A stretch of DNA of 39,175 nt from Flavobacteriales bacterium (GTDB lineage: Bacteria; Bacteroidota; Bacteroidia; Flavobacteriales_F; PHOS-HE28): NCBI GenBank assembly GCA_020847755.1, contig JADLBK010000130.1, positions 1-39,175 of the forward strand, written 5' to 3'. Shown here in pieces: positions 17,502 to 26,320 of the stretch. A program made the translations under genes and the position numbers. Below the pieces are notes generated by a model. That model saw only the letters and a program-made list of their open reading frames with translations. It was not told the origin of the DNA and ran no database searches. Position 1 is the first letter of the stretch. The number at the start of each line of letters is the position of its first letter.

Positions 17502-20474
17502 ATGCGCCGTACGCTGACCCTTCTGCTGTCCACCAGCCTGCTCCTGTCCGCATCCCTGCTTTCCGCCCAGACCTATTGGGGCATGACCAGCACGGGCGGA
17601 ACGAGCGACATCGGCACGATCTATTCGATCACCGAAACGGGCACCTTCACCAAGAAGCACGACTTCTTCCGCGTGTCGGGCGGTGGCCCCAAGTGCGACC
17701 TCATGCAGGCAGGCAACGGGCGCCTTTATGGCGTCACCGAGTTCGGCGGCACCAACGGTGTGGGCACGCTCTTCGAGTTCAACCCCACCACCGGCGTCTT
17801 CACCACACTGGCCAGCTTCAGCACCACGCTGGGCGAACAACCGGTACGCGGTCTTGTCCAGCACACCAATGGAAGGCTCTACGGCACCTGCAGCGCGGGT
17901 GGGGCCAACGGCTTCGGAACCATCTTCGAATACAACATCACCACGGCCGTCCTGGTCAAACGCCACGATTTCGTGAACGTGGGGGCCAACCTCAACGGCA
18001 GGTCGCCCCGGGGAGGCCTTGTGCAGGCGGCCAACGGCAATCTCTATGGCACCACCCTGCTGGGGGGCGCCAACAACCAGGGCATCATCTACGAGTTCCA
18101 GCCCACCGGCAACAACTTCGTGAAGCGCGCCGACCTGACCCTGGCCAACGGGGCCCGGCCTTTCGCTGGTCTGATGCGCGCCAGCAACAACCTGCTGTAC
18201 GGCACCACCACCCAGGGCGGCGCCAACGGTGAGGGTGTGATCTTCAGCTTCAACAGCACCACCTTCGCCTACACCGTGCTGTTCAACCTCTCCTCGGCGG
18301 ACGGTTCGGTGCCCTATGGCGAGTTGATGCAGAACGGGACGGGCGGGCTCCTGTACGGGACCACCAGCGAAGGCGGCGCCAACGGACAGGGCGTGCTGTT
18401 CAGCTTCGACCTCACCACCAACCTCTATGCCCGCCTGGTCGACCTCTCGCCCGCGCTCGGTTACCGGCCGCTGGGCCGGCTGCGCCGTGCAGCGAGCGGC
18501 GTGCTGTACGGCACGACCAGCCTCGGTGGCACCTCGAGCCTGGGGGTGCTGTTCTCCTACGACCCCGCCAGCAGCACGTACTCCCTGCTCAAGAACCTGA
18601 GCGAGATCGGCACGAGCGGTTGCTGGAACGGCCTGTTCGAGGCGCCCACGGGCACCTTGAACGGCGTGGCGAGCTCGGGCGGCGACGGCGGCAGCGGGAC
18701 CCTGTTCCGCTATGTGGTGGCCGGCAACACGCTGACCGAAGCCGTGTCGTTCGCCTTCAGCAACGGCTCGCAGCCCAAGGGACGACTGGTGCGCGACGCG
18801 AACGGCAAGTTCTATGGACTGACCTCCGCTGGAGGGACGAACGGCAGCGGGATCTGCTTCTCCTTCGACCCCACCACGAACACGTTCAACCGCCTGGTGG
18901 ACCTCAACAGCACAACGGGCACTTTCCCCACCGGCTCGCTCACCCTGGCCAACGGCAAGTACTATGGGCTGTGCAACCTGGGGGGCTCCAGCAACGGAGG
19001 CACGTTGATCGAGTTCGATCCGGCCACCTCGGTCCTCACGGCCAAGGTGAACCTCGCCGGGGCCACCGGCACCCTGCCGCGCGCCGGGCTGCTCCTCGCT
19101 TCCAACGGCCTGCTGTACGGCAGCACCACGGCCGGCGGGGCCAACGGCTTCGGCACCCTGTTCAGCTATGCCCCGGGGGCCAACAGCGTCACACCATTGG
19201 TGGACTTCTCCCTGTCCTCAGGGATCGAACCGTTCGCCGACCTCGTGCAGGCCTCCAACGGCTTGTTGTACGGCACGCTCAGCGAGGAAGGCGCCTTCGA
19301 CAACGGCAGCCTGTTCTCCTTCAACACCAGCACCAACACCTTCACCAAGCTGTATGACTTCGACGGTCTGCAAGGCGGCAACCCGGCCGGTCGCCTCGTG
19401 CAGGCGAGCAATGGCGTGCTCTACGGCATGTGCCGGGAGGACGGCCTGTACTTCAACGGCACCCTGTACAGCTGGGACATCACCACCGGCACGTACACGC
19501 AGCTGTACGACATGGCCACCACCGAGGGCTCCGCATCGGAGAGCAACCTGATCCAGGGCACCGACGGCAACCTCTACGGGGTCTGTGTGCAGGGCGGCAC
19601 GAACGGCCTCGGCACCATCTTCCGGTACAACCCGACGAACAACGGCTTCACCGTGGTGCGCTCGATGGCCGTCACGGACGGAACGCTTCCCTTCGACGGG
19701 CTCGTCCCCGAGGCCATCCCGACACCACCCACCGGGGTCGGGCTATCGCTCAAGGTCTTCCTGGAAGGTCCCTACAACACGGGCACCGGTCTGATGAACG
19801 ATGCCCTGCGGCTGCAAGCCTCCTTCCCGCTCACCGAACCGTTCACGGCCCTCGGGTTCACGCATGTGGGCGGCGGTGGCGGCGAAACGATCGCACCGGC
19901 GGTGCTCACAGCCACCGGCAGCAACGCCATCACGGACTGGATCCTCGTGGAACTGCGGTCCAAGACCAACAGTGCCACCGTGCTGCACACCCGCAGCGCC
20001 CTGGTCCAGCGCGATGGCGATGTGGTCGGCCTCGACGGCACCTCGGCGTTGACGGTGAGCGCTCCGGCGGACGAATACTACGTAGCGGTGCGCCACAGGA
20101 ACCACCTGGCCTGCATGACGCTCAACACCGTGAACCTCGGAGCGGCGCCGACAGCGATCAACTTCACCGACGGCACCGTGCCCACCTTCGGGACCAACGC
20201 CCAGAAAGTGAACGGCAGCGTCCGGTTGCTCTGGGCAGGCAACGTGGTGCGCGACACGCAGCTCAAGTACGCGGGCGGATCGAACGACCGCGACCCCATC
20301 CTGGTGCGCATCGGAGGCACGGTACCCACGGCCACCGTCACCGGCTATTGGAGCGAGGACGTGAACATGGACGCTACCGTGAAGTACGCCGGCGGGGCGA
20401 ACGATCGCGACCCCATCCTGGTGAACGTGGGCGGTACGGTGCCCACCGCCACCCGCACCCAACAACTGCCCTGA
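17502..20474 (+). CDS. Secreted GloVer-type tandem-repeat protein with C-terminal double dockerin-like module
   Basis: Signal peptide MRRTLTLLLSTSLLLSASLLSAQ; about 14 repeats of type 'NGxLYGTTSxGGANGxGTLFSFDPTTNTFTxLxDL'; C-terminus WAGN...LKYAGGSNDRDPILVRIGG...EDVNMDATVKYAGGANDRDPILVNVGGTVPTATRTQQLP. Confidence 0.87.
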   Translation: MRRTLTLLLSTSLLLSASLLSAQTYWGMTSTGGTSDIGTIYSITETGTFTKKHDFFRVSGGGPKCDLMQAGNGRLYGVTEFGGTNGVGTLFEFNPTTGVFTTLASFSTTLGEQPVRGLVQHTNGRLYGTCSAGGANGFGTIFEYNITTAVLVKRHDFVNVGANLNGRSPRGGLVQAANGNLYGTTLLGGANNQGIIYEFQPTGNNFVKRADLTLANGARPFAGLMRASNNLLYGTTTQGGANGEGVIFSFNSTTFAYTVLFNLSSADGSVPYGELMQNGTGGLLYGTTSEGGANGQGVLFSFDLTTNLYARLVDLSPALGYRPLGRLRRAASGVLYGTTSLGGTSSLGVLFSYDPASSTYSLLKNLSEIGTSGCWNGLFEAPTGTLNGVASSGGDGGSGTLFRYVVAGNTLTEAVSFAFSNGSQPKGRLVRDANGKFYGLTSAGGTNGSGICFSFDPTTNTFNRLVDLNSTTGTFPTGSLTLANGKYYGLCNLGGSSNGGTLIEFDPATSVLTAKVNLAGATGTLPRAGLLLASNGLLYGSTTAGGANGFGTLFSYAPGANSVTPLVDFSLSSGIEPFADLVQASNGLLYGTLSEEGAFDNGSLFSFNTSTNTFTKLYDFDGLQGGNPAGRLVQASNGVLYGMCREDGLYFNGTLYSWDITTGTYTQLYDMATTEGSASESNLIQGTDGNLYGVCVQGGTNGLGTIFRYNPTNNGFTVVRSMAVTDGTLPFDGLVPEAIPTPPTGVGLSLKVFLEGPYNTGTGLMNDALRLQASFPLTEPFTALGFTHVGGGGGETIAPAVLTATGSNAITDWILVELRSKTNSATVLHTRSALVQRDGDVVGLDGTSALTVSAPADEYYVAVRHRNHLACMTLNTVNLGAAPTAINFTDGTVPTFGTNAQKVNGSVRLLWAGNVVRDTQLKYAGGSNDRDPILVRIGGTVPTATVTGYWSEDVNMDATVKYAGGANDRDPILVNVGGTVPTATRTQQLP

Positions 20475-20495
20475 CCACGGTCCCGCTCCCCCCGT

Positions 20496-20534
20496 GAACG
20501 GGGGTGATCCGCTGCGACCGGGTCACCCCCGTTC
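20496..20534 (+). terminator. Hairpin gaacgggggtga...tcacccccgttc downstream of GloVer protein gene
   Basis: Perfect 12-bp arms; only a weak T-tract follows. Confidence 0.6.
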
Positions 20535-20564
20535 GCCTGTTGAAACTATTTAACGACCACGGAC

Positions 20565-20594
20565 TTGCATGGTCCGGCCCCGCGGATAGATTTG
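20565..20594 (+). promoter_or_regulatory. Bacteroidota-type promoter TTG-N19-TAGATTTG
   Basis: TTG 20565-20567, TAGATTTG 20587-20594, ATG at 20601. Confidence 0.65.
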
Positions 20595-20600
20595 CGCGCC

Positions 20601-21494
20601 ATGCTCCGGAACGCGTCCATCACCGCACTCCTTCCCGCCCTGCTCGGATCGCCTGCGCTCGCGCAGGTGGACAGTGTGGCCATCGGTGGTGCCGAAGAGG
20701 TGGAGGCCTACGAGGAGGCGATCGAGGAACCGGGGTATGACGAGCTGGCGCTTCCGAGCCTTACCGGCAGTGGTGCGCTGACCCTGAAGGACAGCCTGTG
20801 GCTGATCCCCGGGTACGACCTGTACTGCGATTGGAACACCGAGAGCATCTTCGGGCATCACGACCAGACCCTGCCTGTGGCCCCTGCCACGCTTTGGCTG
20901 AGCCATGCCGCGTGCGATCATGAGATGCCGGTCTGCGGTCGGATCACCTCAGCGTTCGGGCCTCGCCACGGCCGCATGCACTATGGGGTCGACCTGAAGC
21001 TGGAGACCGGTGACCCCGTGGTGGCCGGATTTGCCGGCATGGTGCGCATCGCCCAGTACCACCGCTCCTTCGGTAATGTGGTCGTGATCCGCCACGCCAA
21101 TGGGCTCGAGACACTTTACGCCCACCTCAGCCGGATCAGCGTGGACGTGGGGCAGTTGGTGGAGGCGGGTGAACGCATCGGTCTGGGCGGGAACACCGGA
21201 AGAAGCACGGGCAGCCACCTGCACTTCGAGGTGCGGTACCTCGGCCGGCCCATCGATCCCGCGCGGGTCTTCAACCTCGCCGAGGGCGAGCTTACGGCCA
21301 GCACCCTTCGCTTGGACGCTTCGTTGTTCGAGCGGCCGGCCGCTGCCTCGTCCGCGTACTATCGCGTCAAGCGTGGTGACACCCTTTCGTCCATCGCGCG
21401 GCGCCATGGCACCACCGTCGCGCGTCTCTGCAAGTTGAACCGCCTCTCCACGCGGTCCATCCTGCGCATCGGCCAGCGCCTCCGCACTTCCTGA
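20601..21494 (+). CDS. Secreted M23 family metallopeptidase with C-terminal LysM domain
   Basis: ITSAFGPRHGRMHYGVDLKLETGDPVVAGFAG, GSHLHFEVRYLGRPIDP (M23 HxH), YYRVKRGDTLSSIARRHGTTVARLCKLN (LysM). Confidence 0.93.
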   Translation: MLRNASITALLPALLGSPALAQVDSVAIGGAEEVEAYEEAIEEPGYDELALPSLTGSGALTLKDSLWLIPGYDLYCDWNTESIFGHHDQTLPVAPATLWLSHAACDHEMPVCGRITSAFGPRHGRMHYGVDLKLETGDPVVAGFAGMVRIAQYHRSFGNVVVIRHANGLETLYAHLSRISVDVGQLVEAGERIGLGGNTGRSTGSHLHFEVRYLGRPIDPARVFNLAEGELTASTLRLDASLFERPAAASSAYYRVKRGDTLSSIARRHGTTVARLCKLNRLSTRSILRIGQRLRTS

Positions 21495-21495
21495 G

Positions 21496-22098
21496 CTACG
21501 CGGTGCGTGCCGTGCCCGTGTCCACCTCCGTGTAGTGGGCCCAGCAGCTCAGCGTGTCCACCAGGTCCTGGTTGTACACCGGGGAAAGCAGCAGCTGGCG
21601 CTGTCCCGTGAGCCGGAGTAGGACGAGGTCATCCTTGGAGTTGGGCAGCTGGTCGATCAGCCGGCGCCCCAACCCGAAGGTGAACGAGCTCAGGCCGATG
21701 TCCACACTGCAGAACCGGACGAACTCGCGCTCCAGGTCCCGCGCCCGGCTCCTGTCCGCCATGGCCTCGGCGATCTGCCGGATGTAATCGCGCGCGGCGG
21801 CACGGTCCACCAGGCTGGCATCCACGAACTCGGACCGCTGCACCCGGCGCGTGATCGCACCCGTGGTGAGCACGAGCGTGGCGCTGTCCACCAGATAGGC
21901 GCCCGTACTTCTGCGGTCGCGCTGGATGGCCAGCACGAAGCCCAGCACCACGAGACCCGCGCCGATGAAGGCGATGGGCAGAACGCGCAGCACGGCCGCC
22001 AGCACCAGGGAACCAAGCACCACCGCCACGCTCACATACGCCCACGCCTTGGTGTTGTACCAGAGGCGCTTGGTGCGGAAACGTTTCACGCGGTTCAT
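21496..22098 (-). CDS. Hypothetical membrane protein (two TM segments)
   Basis: MNRVKRFRTKRLWYNTKAWAYVSVAVVLGSLVLAAVLRVLPIAFIGAGLVVLGFVLAIQRDRRS...; start at 22098 favoured over 22107 by promoter spacing. Confidence 0.7.
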   Translation of the reverse strand: MNRVKRFRTKRLWYNTKAWAYVSVAVVLGSLVLAAVLRVLPIAFIGAGLVVLGFVLAIQRDRRSTGAYLVDSATLVLTTGAITRRVQRSEFVDASLVDRAAARDYIRQIAEAMADRSRARDLEREFVRFCSVDIGLSSFTFGLGRRLIDQLPNSKDDLVLLRLTGQRQLLLSPVYNQDLVDTLSCWAHYTEVDTGTARTA

Positions 22099-22143
22099 CA
22101 AGGTCAAAGGTAACCGTGCCCTGAGCGGGTTGCCCCGGAATGC

Positions 22144-22170
22144 GATCGGCCCGCCAGAGGCGGGCCGATC
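22144..22170 (-). terminator. 12-bp perfect hairpin (gatcggcccgcc aga ggcgggccgatc) just downstream of tRNA-Leu
   Basis: Read directly; 5 nt beyond the tRNA 3' end; no T-tract. Confidence 0.6.
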
Positions 22171-22175
22171 TGCTG

Positions 22176-22259
22176 TACCGGAGAAGGGACTCGAACCCTT
22201 ACAACCTTACGGTCACACGCCCCTGAAACGTGCGCGTCTACCAATTCCGCCACTCCGGT
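22176..22259 (-). tRNA. tRNA-Leu (anticodon CAG), CCA not encoded
   Basis: Minus strand ACCGGAGTGGCGGAATTGGTAGACGCGCACGTTTCAGGGGCGTG...AAGGGTTCGAGTCCCTTCTCCGGTA; acceptor ACCGGAG/CTCCGGT, TTCGA T-loop, class II variable arm TGACCGTAAGGTTGT. Confidence 0.95.
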
Positions 22260-22369
22260 GGGTGTGGACTTTTCTGCGTCAGGGGGTGCAAATATAGCGG
22301 TCGCGATCGATCCGGCGGACCGTCGTTCCCGGGTGTGCCCGTGGTACCTTCGGGGACATCGCGCGCAGC

Positions 22370-22867
22370 ATGACCGACTTCAGGCGAATGGCGGATGGCG
22401 GATCGGTGGAGCCCATCGCCCACCTGGGCGGCCTGCTGGCCGGCGCGCCGGACGCCCTGCTCCGCATCGGCAGCGACAGCCAGAACCTGGGCGACCGGAC
22501 CATCTACACCACCACGGTGGTGCTGCGCTACCGCGGCAACGGCGCCCATGTGATCTACCGCCGCGAGCGGGCCACGCGGATCACCGACATGTGGACGCGG
22601 CTGTGGGGCGAGGTGGAACGCAGCCTGGCCGTGGCGCGTTGGCTGAACCACGAAGGCCGCCTGCCCATCCACGGCATCGACCTGGACCTCAACCCCGACC
22701 CCGCCACCGGCAGCCATCGACTGCACAGCGCCGCCGTGGGCTTCGTGAAGGCGCACGGGTACGAGCCGCGGACCAAGCCCGACCTGCTGATGGCCACCTG
22801 GGCCGCCAACCTCCTGTGCAACCGGGCCGGCCGGACGCACGAAACCCCCCACCGGGCTGAGCCCTAG
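22370..22867 (+). CDS. Predicted RNase H-like YkuK (DUF458) family protein
   Basis: LLRIGSDSQNLGDRTIYTTTVVLRYRGNGAHVIYRRERATRI: DSQ motif and beta-strand pattern of YkuK family. Confidence 0.65.
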   Translation: MTDFRRMADGGSVEPIAHLGGLLAGAPDALLRIGSDSQNLGDRTIYTTTVVLRYRGNGAHVIYRRERATRITDMWTRLWGEVERSLAVARWLNHEGRLPIHGIDLDLNPDPATGSHRLHSAAVGFVKAHGYEPRTKPDLLMATWAANLLCNRAGRTHETPHRAEP

Positions 22868-23027
22868 GCAGGGGGTTCGTGACTCTTCAGATTGACCGTT
22901 GAACTACTTGGACAGGCCTTGTTACGCCTGCCCCGGACGCGGAGTTTCGTGAGTACCCCGGATACTCGACCGATCTCCTCCTGTGTTCGACCGATCCGCT
23001 GTTCCGGCCGACGGAGACCGGAACGGC

Positions 23028-25076
23028 TCAGTTCACATCGGGCAGGAAGCTGTGCTTCTCCCCGTAGTGGAGCATCTGCTTCACGAAGTCGTCCGGGAAC
23101 TCCAGCTTCACGTCGGTGATGCCCCCGGAGCCATCCGTGACCGGAACCATCTGCGGCTGGATGAACCCGGCATAGGGTGCGGTACGGATGCGCTCGGCGC
23201 GCTTCAGCACCTCGGCATGCACGGCGGGGTCCACCTTCACACCGTAGGTCTCCACCAGCGCTTTGCCCGCGGCATGGTCGCCCTGGCTCTTGATCCGCTG
23301 CACCTCGCGAAGCAGGTCGCCGAACAGTCCGCGGAGCTTGTCGTAGTCGCGGATGTCGTAGTAGATGGACCCATCACGGACCACTTTGGCCACGACACCC
23401 TCCTTCATGCCCTTCTCCACCACCCAGGCGCTCACCCACATCCGGTTGCGCATGTGGGCCTCCTCAATGTCCTTGCCCGGCTTGATCCGCCTCAGTTGCA
23501 CCAGCAGACCGTTGCGGAGGTAGCCATCGTACTCGGCCCTGCCCACTTCGAGGCTGGGCATCACCCCCAGCTCCACGAGCTTGGGGTCCATGATGAAGTA
23601 CAGTGCCACGAGGTCCGCACGGCCCTCTTCCAGGGTGCTGGCGTAGCTCTTGAGCGTCTGGTCCGTTTCGCCCACACCGGGCTCCAGCTGGCCACTGGCG
23701 TGGCCCACCACCTCGTGCAGGGCCGTGTGCAGCTTGCCGGCCAGCGCGCCGTGCGCCTTGGCCCGGGCGATCTCCTCGGCATCGTGGCAGAAGACCTCCA
23801 GCGTGCTGCTGCCCGCGCTCTTCTCGTAGGCCTCGCTGATGTTGCCCAGGCTCACGCTCTTGCTGCCATGGGCCGCTCGGATCCAGTTGGCGTTGGGCAG
23901 GTTGACCCCGATCGGCGTGCTGGGCGCCGCATCGCCGGACTCGCCGGCCGTGTTGATGAACCGGTAGGTGATGCCCACCACGTTCTTCTTCTTGTGCTCA
24001 GGCATCAGGGGGCTGTTGTCCTCGAACCACTGCGCGTTGCGCTGGATGGCCAGCATGTTGCGGGTGGCCTCCGGATCGTTCACCTCCACGATGCTCTCGT
24101 AGCTGCCGCGCTTGCCCAGCGGATCGTTGTACACCTCCACGAAACCGAGGATGAAGTCCACGCTGTTGGTGGTGTCCTTCACCCAGGCGATGTTGAAGTC
24201 GTCCCAGGTGCGCAGGTCGCCCGTGCGGTAGTACTGGATCAGCAGGTCGATCGCCTTGCGTTGCTGGGGGTTCTCCGCCACGGCAGCGGCCTTCTCGAGC
24301 CACTTGACGCTCTCTTCCAAGGCCGGTCCGTACAGGCCGCCCACCTTGTACACCTGCTCCTGCAGCCGGCCGTCCGCACCGCGCACGATGCGGCTGTTCA
24401 GTCCATGGGCCAGGGGCTTCGCGGGGTCGTCCTGCTTCTCACGCGCCGCGTAGAAGGCCTCCACCTCGGCCTGGGTGACGCCCGGGCCGTAGAAGTTCAC
24501 CGCGCTGGCCTGCACCAGGTCCTTGCCGGCCTCGAGGCTCACCTTCTTGGCGGCCACAGCGGGATCGAACATGGTGGTGAGCACCTCCGCCGGCAGGGTG
24601 GCGCCGCAGCCCTTGAGCAGTCCCTCGAAGTAGCCCCGGCTGAAGGCGGGCTCGTGCTTGTCGTTGCTGTAGTGGTGGTGGATGCCGTTGCTGAAGAAGA
24701 CCTGCTTGGCGTAGGTGAGGAAATGGTCCCAATCCGCTCCGGTGCGTTCCCCCTTGTGGTCGCGCAGGATGCGCTCCAGCGCGCGGCGCACCTGCAGGTT
24801 GTGCCGGTGGTTCTGGTCCCACAGGATGTCGCGCCCGGCCAGGCCGGCCATGTTGAGGTAGTAGGCCAGTTGCTTCTGCTGCAGGCTGAGCTGCTCCCAA
24901 CCCGGCACCTGATAGCGCAGGATGCGCACGTCGGCGAACTGGTCGGTCTGCCAGATGAAGCTGTCCGGCGCGGCCGCGATGGGCGTGGCGGTGCGGCCGC
25001 GCGCCTCCGGGCCACCATCGTGGAAGGCGGTGAGGATCGGCAGCAGGAGCAGCGGTAGGGCGTGAACGGTCTTCAT
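23028..25076 (-). CDS. M49 family dipeptidyl-peptidase III-like metallopeptidase
   Basis: HEVVGHASG (HExxGH) and EEGRADLVALYF second zinc motif, 682 aa with signal-like N-terminus. Confidence 0.88.
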   Translation of the reverse strand: MKTVHALPLLLLPILTAFHDGGPEARGRTATPIAAAPDSFIWQTDQFADVRILRYQVPGWEQLSLQQKQLAYYLNMAGLAGRDILWDQNHRHNLQVRRALERILRDHKGERTGADWDHFLTYAKQVFFSNGIHHHYSNDKHEPAFSRGYFEGLLKGCGATLPAEVLTTMFDPAVAAKKVSLEAGKDLVQASAVNFYGPGVTQAEVEAFYAAREKQDDPAKPLAHGLNSRIVRGADGRLQEQVYKVGGLYGPALEESVKWLEKAAAVAENPQQRKAIDLLIQYYRTGDLRTWDDFNIAWVKDTTNSVDFILGFVEVYNDPLGKRGSYESIVEVNDPEATRNMLAIQRNAQWFEDNSPLMPEHKKKNVVGITYRFINTAGESGDAAPSTPIGVNLPNANWIRAAHGSKSVSLGNISEAYEKSAGSSTLEVFCHDAEEIARAKAHGALAGKLHTALHEVVGHASGQLEPGVGETDQTLKSYASTLEEGRADLVALYFIMDPKLVELGVMPSLEVGRAEYDGYLRNGLLVQLRRIKPGKDIEEAHMRNRMWVSAWVVEKGMKEGVVAKVVRDGSIYYDIRDYDKLRGLFGDLLREVQRIKSQGDHAAGKALVETYGVKVDPAVHAEVLKRAERIRTAPYAGFIQPQMVPVTDGSGGITDVKLEFPDDFVKQMLHYGEKHSFLPDVN

Positions 25077-25121
25077 GGCGTTGGAGGTGCGGTGTGCGAT
25101 GGGACGTGCGATCGACGCGGG

Positions 25122-25592
25122 TCAGTGAATGACCATGTTGGCGCGGGCCTGCTCCACCAGTTTCTTCAACCGGTGGTAGGCGGCCAGCTGCTTGTTGTAA
25201 CGCTTCAGGTCGGCGTGGCTCAGGGTGTTCACGTGCAGCAGGTCCATCTTGTCGGCCAGGTCGTGCAGCTTCACACGGATGGCCAGGGGATCCTGCATCA
25301 CCCGTTCGATGTAGGCCTCATAGTCCTCGTCCGTGCGACGGCTGATGTGCACCAGCGCCTTGAGGATGCGCTCCGGGAACCCCTTCTCCTGCAGCTCGGT
25401 GACGGTGACACTGCTGCGCTCAAGGACGTCATGCAGGGCGCCCAGCACCTGTTCCTCCAGGTCATGACCGCGCATCATCACGCGCATCACATGCAGGATG
25501 TACGGTTTCTCGAAGCGGTCCACCTGGCCCTTGTGGACCTTGGCCGCCAGCCGGATGGCGCGCTCCAGCAGGTGTTCCTGCAACGGGTTCAC
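25122..25592 (-). CDS. HD-domain (p)ppGpp hydrolase-like protein
   Basis: AIRLAAKVHKGQVDRFEKPYILHVMRVMM...GALHDVLERSSVT...VKLHDLADKMDL; RelA/SpoT HD-like spacing. Confidence 0.75.
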   Translation of the reverse strand: MNPLQEHLLERAIRLAAKVHKGQVDRFEKPYILHVMRVMMRGHDLEEQVLGALHDVLERSSVTVTELQEKGFPERILKALVHISRRTDEDYEAYIERVMQDPLAIRVKLHDLADKMDLLHVNTLSHADLKRYNKQLAAYHRLKKLVEQARANMVIH

Positions 25593-26263
25593 TTGTCCAG
25601 GGTGATGCGGAGGTCGAGGGCCGTGGGATCCTTCATGATCACGCTCCAGTCCGTGTCGAGCTTCAACTGTCGGGGCTCGGGGCTCTCCTGGCCCACCCCT
25701 TCGGCCACCTGGCGATCGCGGATGGCCTCGGCGAACGTGAAGCTGTACTTGTAGTGCATGCTCTGCAGGAACGCCGTGGGGTCGGTGCTGTCGCCGGTGG
25801 CGTCGGCCCCCATGTCATCCCCCATCTCCAGGGCGTGCCGGTTGTTGGTGCGCACCAGCGTGCTGCCGTCCCAGCGGAAGAAGTCGTGCGTGGCCCCGGT
25901 GCTGTCCGGCATCAGCACATTGAGGGCGCCGTTCAGTGCGGCGATATCCTTGAAGCGGAACGTGAGGCGCTGGACATATTTCTCCTTGTTCTTCACCTTC
26001 ACCTTGCTGATGCCGGGGAGGGACTTGAGCGTGGCGGCCTGGTCCTTCATGTCCAGGTCGCCGGGCCCGCCCTCATCGCCTTTGCCTTCGCTCATGGCCT
26101 CGAGGCTCTTGAGCATCTCGCCCAGGGCGCTCATGTCCACCACGTACTCCATGGTGCCGCTGCCGTCCTTCTTGAAGGTGTAGTTCTCCTCGATGGTGAG
26201 GCAGCCGGTGAGCAGGAGAACGGCCGCCAAGGCTGACAGCAGGGGGCGCAGGGTGCGGGGCAT
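25589..26263 (-). CDS. Predicted lipoprotein of unknown function
   Basis: Lipobox LLLTGC in MPRTLRPLLSALAAVLLLTGCLTIEENYTFKKDGSGTMEYVVDMS; ATGA overlap with the HD gene. Confidence 0.8.
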   Translation of the reverse strand: MPRTLRPLLSALAAVLLLTGCLTIEENYTFKKDGSGTMEYVVDMSALGEMLKSLEAMSEGKGDEGGPGDLDMKDQAATLKSLPGISKVKVKNKEKYVQRLTFRFKDIAALNGALNVLMPDSTGATHDFFRWDGSTLVRTNNRHALEMGDDMGADATGDSTDPTAFLQSMHYKYSFTFAEAIRDRQVAEGVGQESPEPRQLKLDTDWSVIMKDPTALDLRITLDK

Positions 26264-26320
26264 GGCGCAATGTAGCACCACGGCCGAAAGTGCCCGGGGA
26301 CCGGCCGAACGGCCGGTGGA

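Noticed and set aside
16121-18232. 703-aa plus ORF
   Set aside because: Shadow of the bifunctional acyltransferase and out-of-frame with the GloVer gene; no motif.
22176-22259. tRNA-Leu as an integration site for a genomic island
   Set aside because: No duplicated tRNA 3' end and no integrase gene found in the window.
22983-25058. 691-aa plus ORF
   Set aside because: Antisense to the M49 peptidase which has HEVVGH and EEGRAD motifs.
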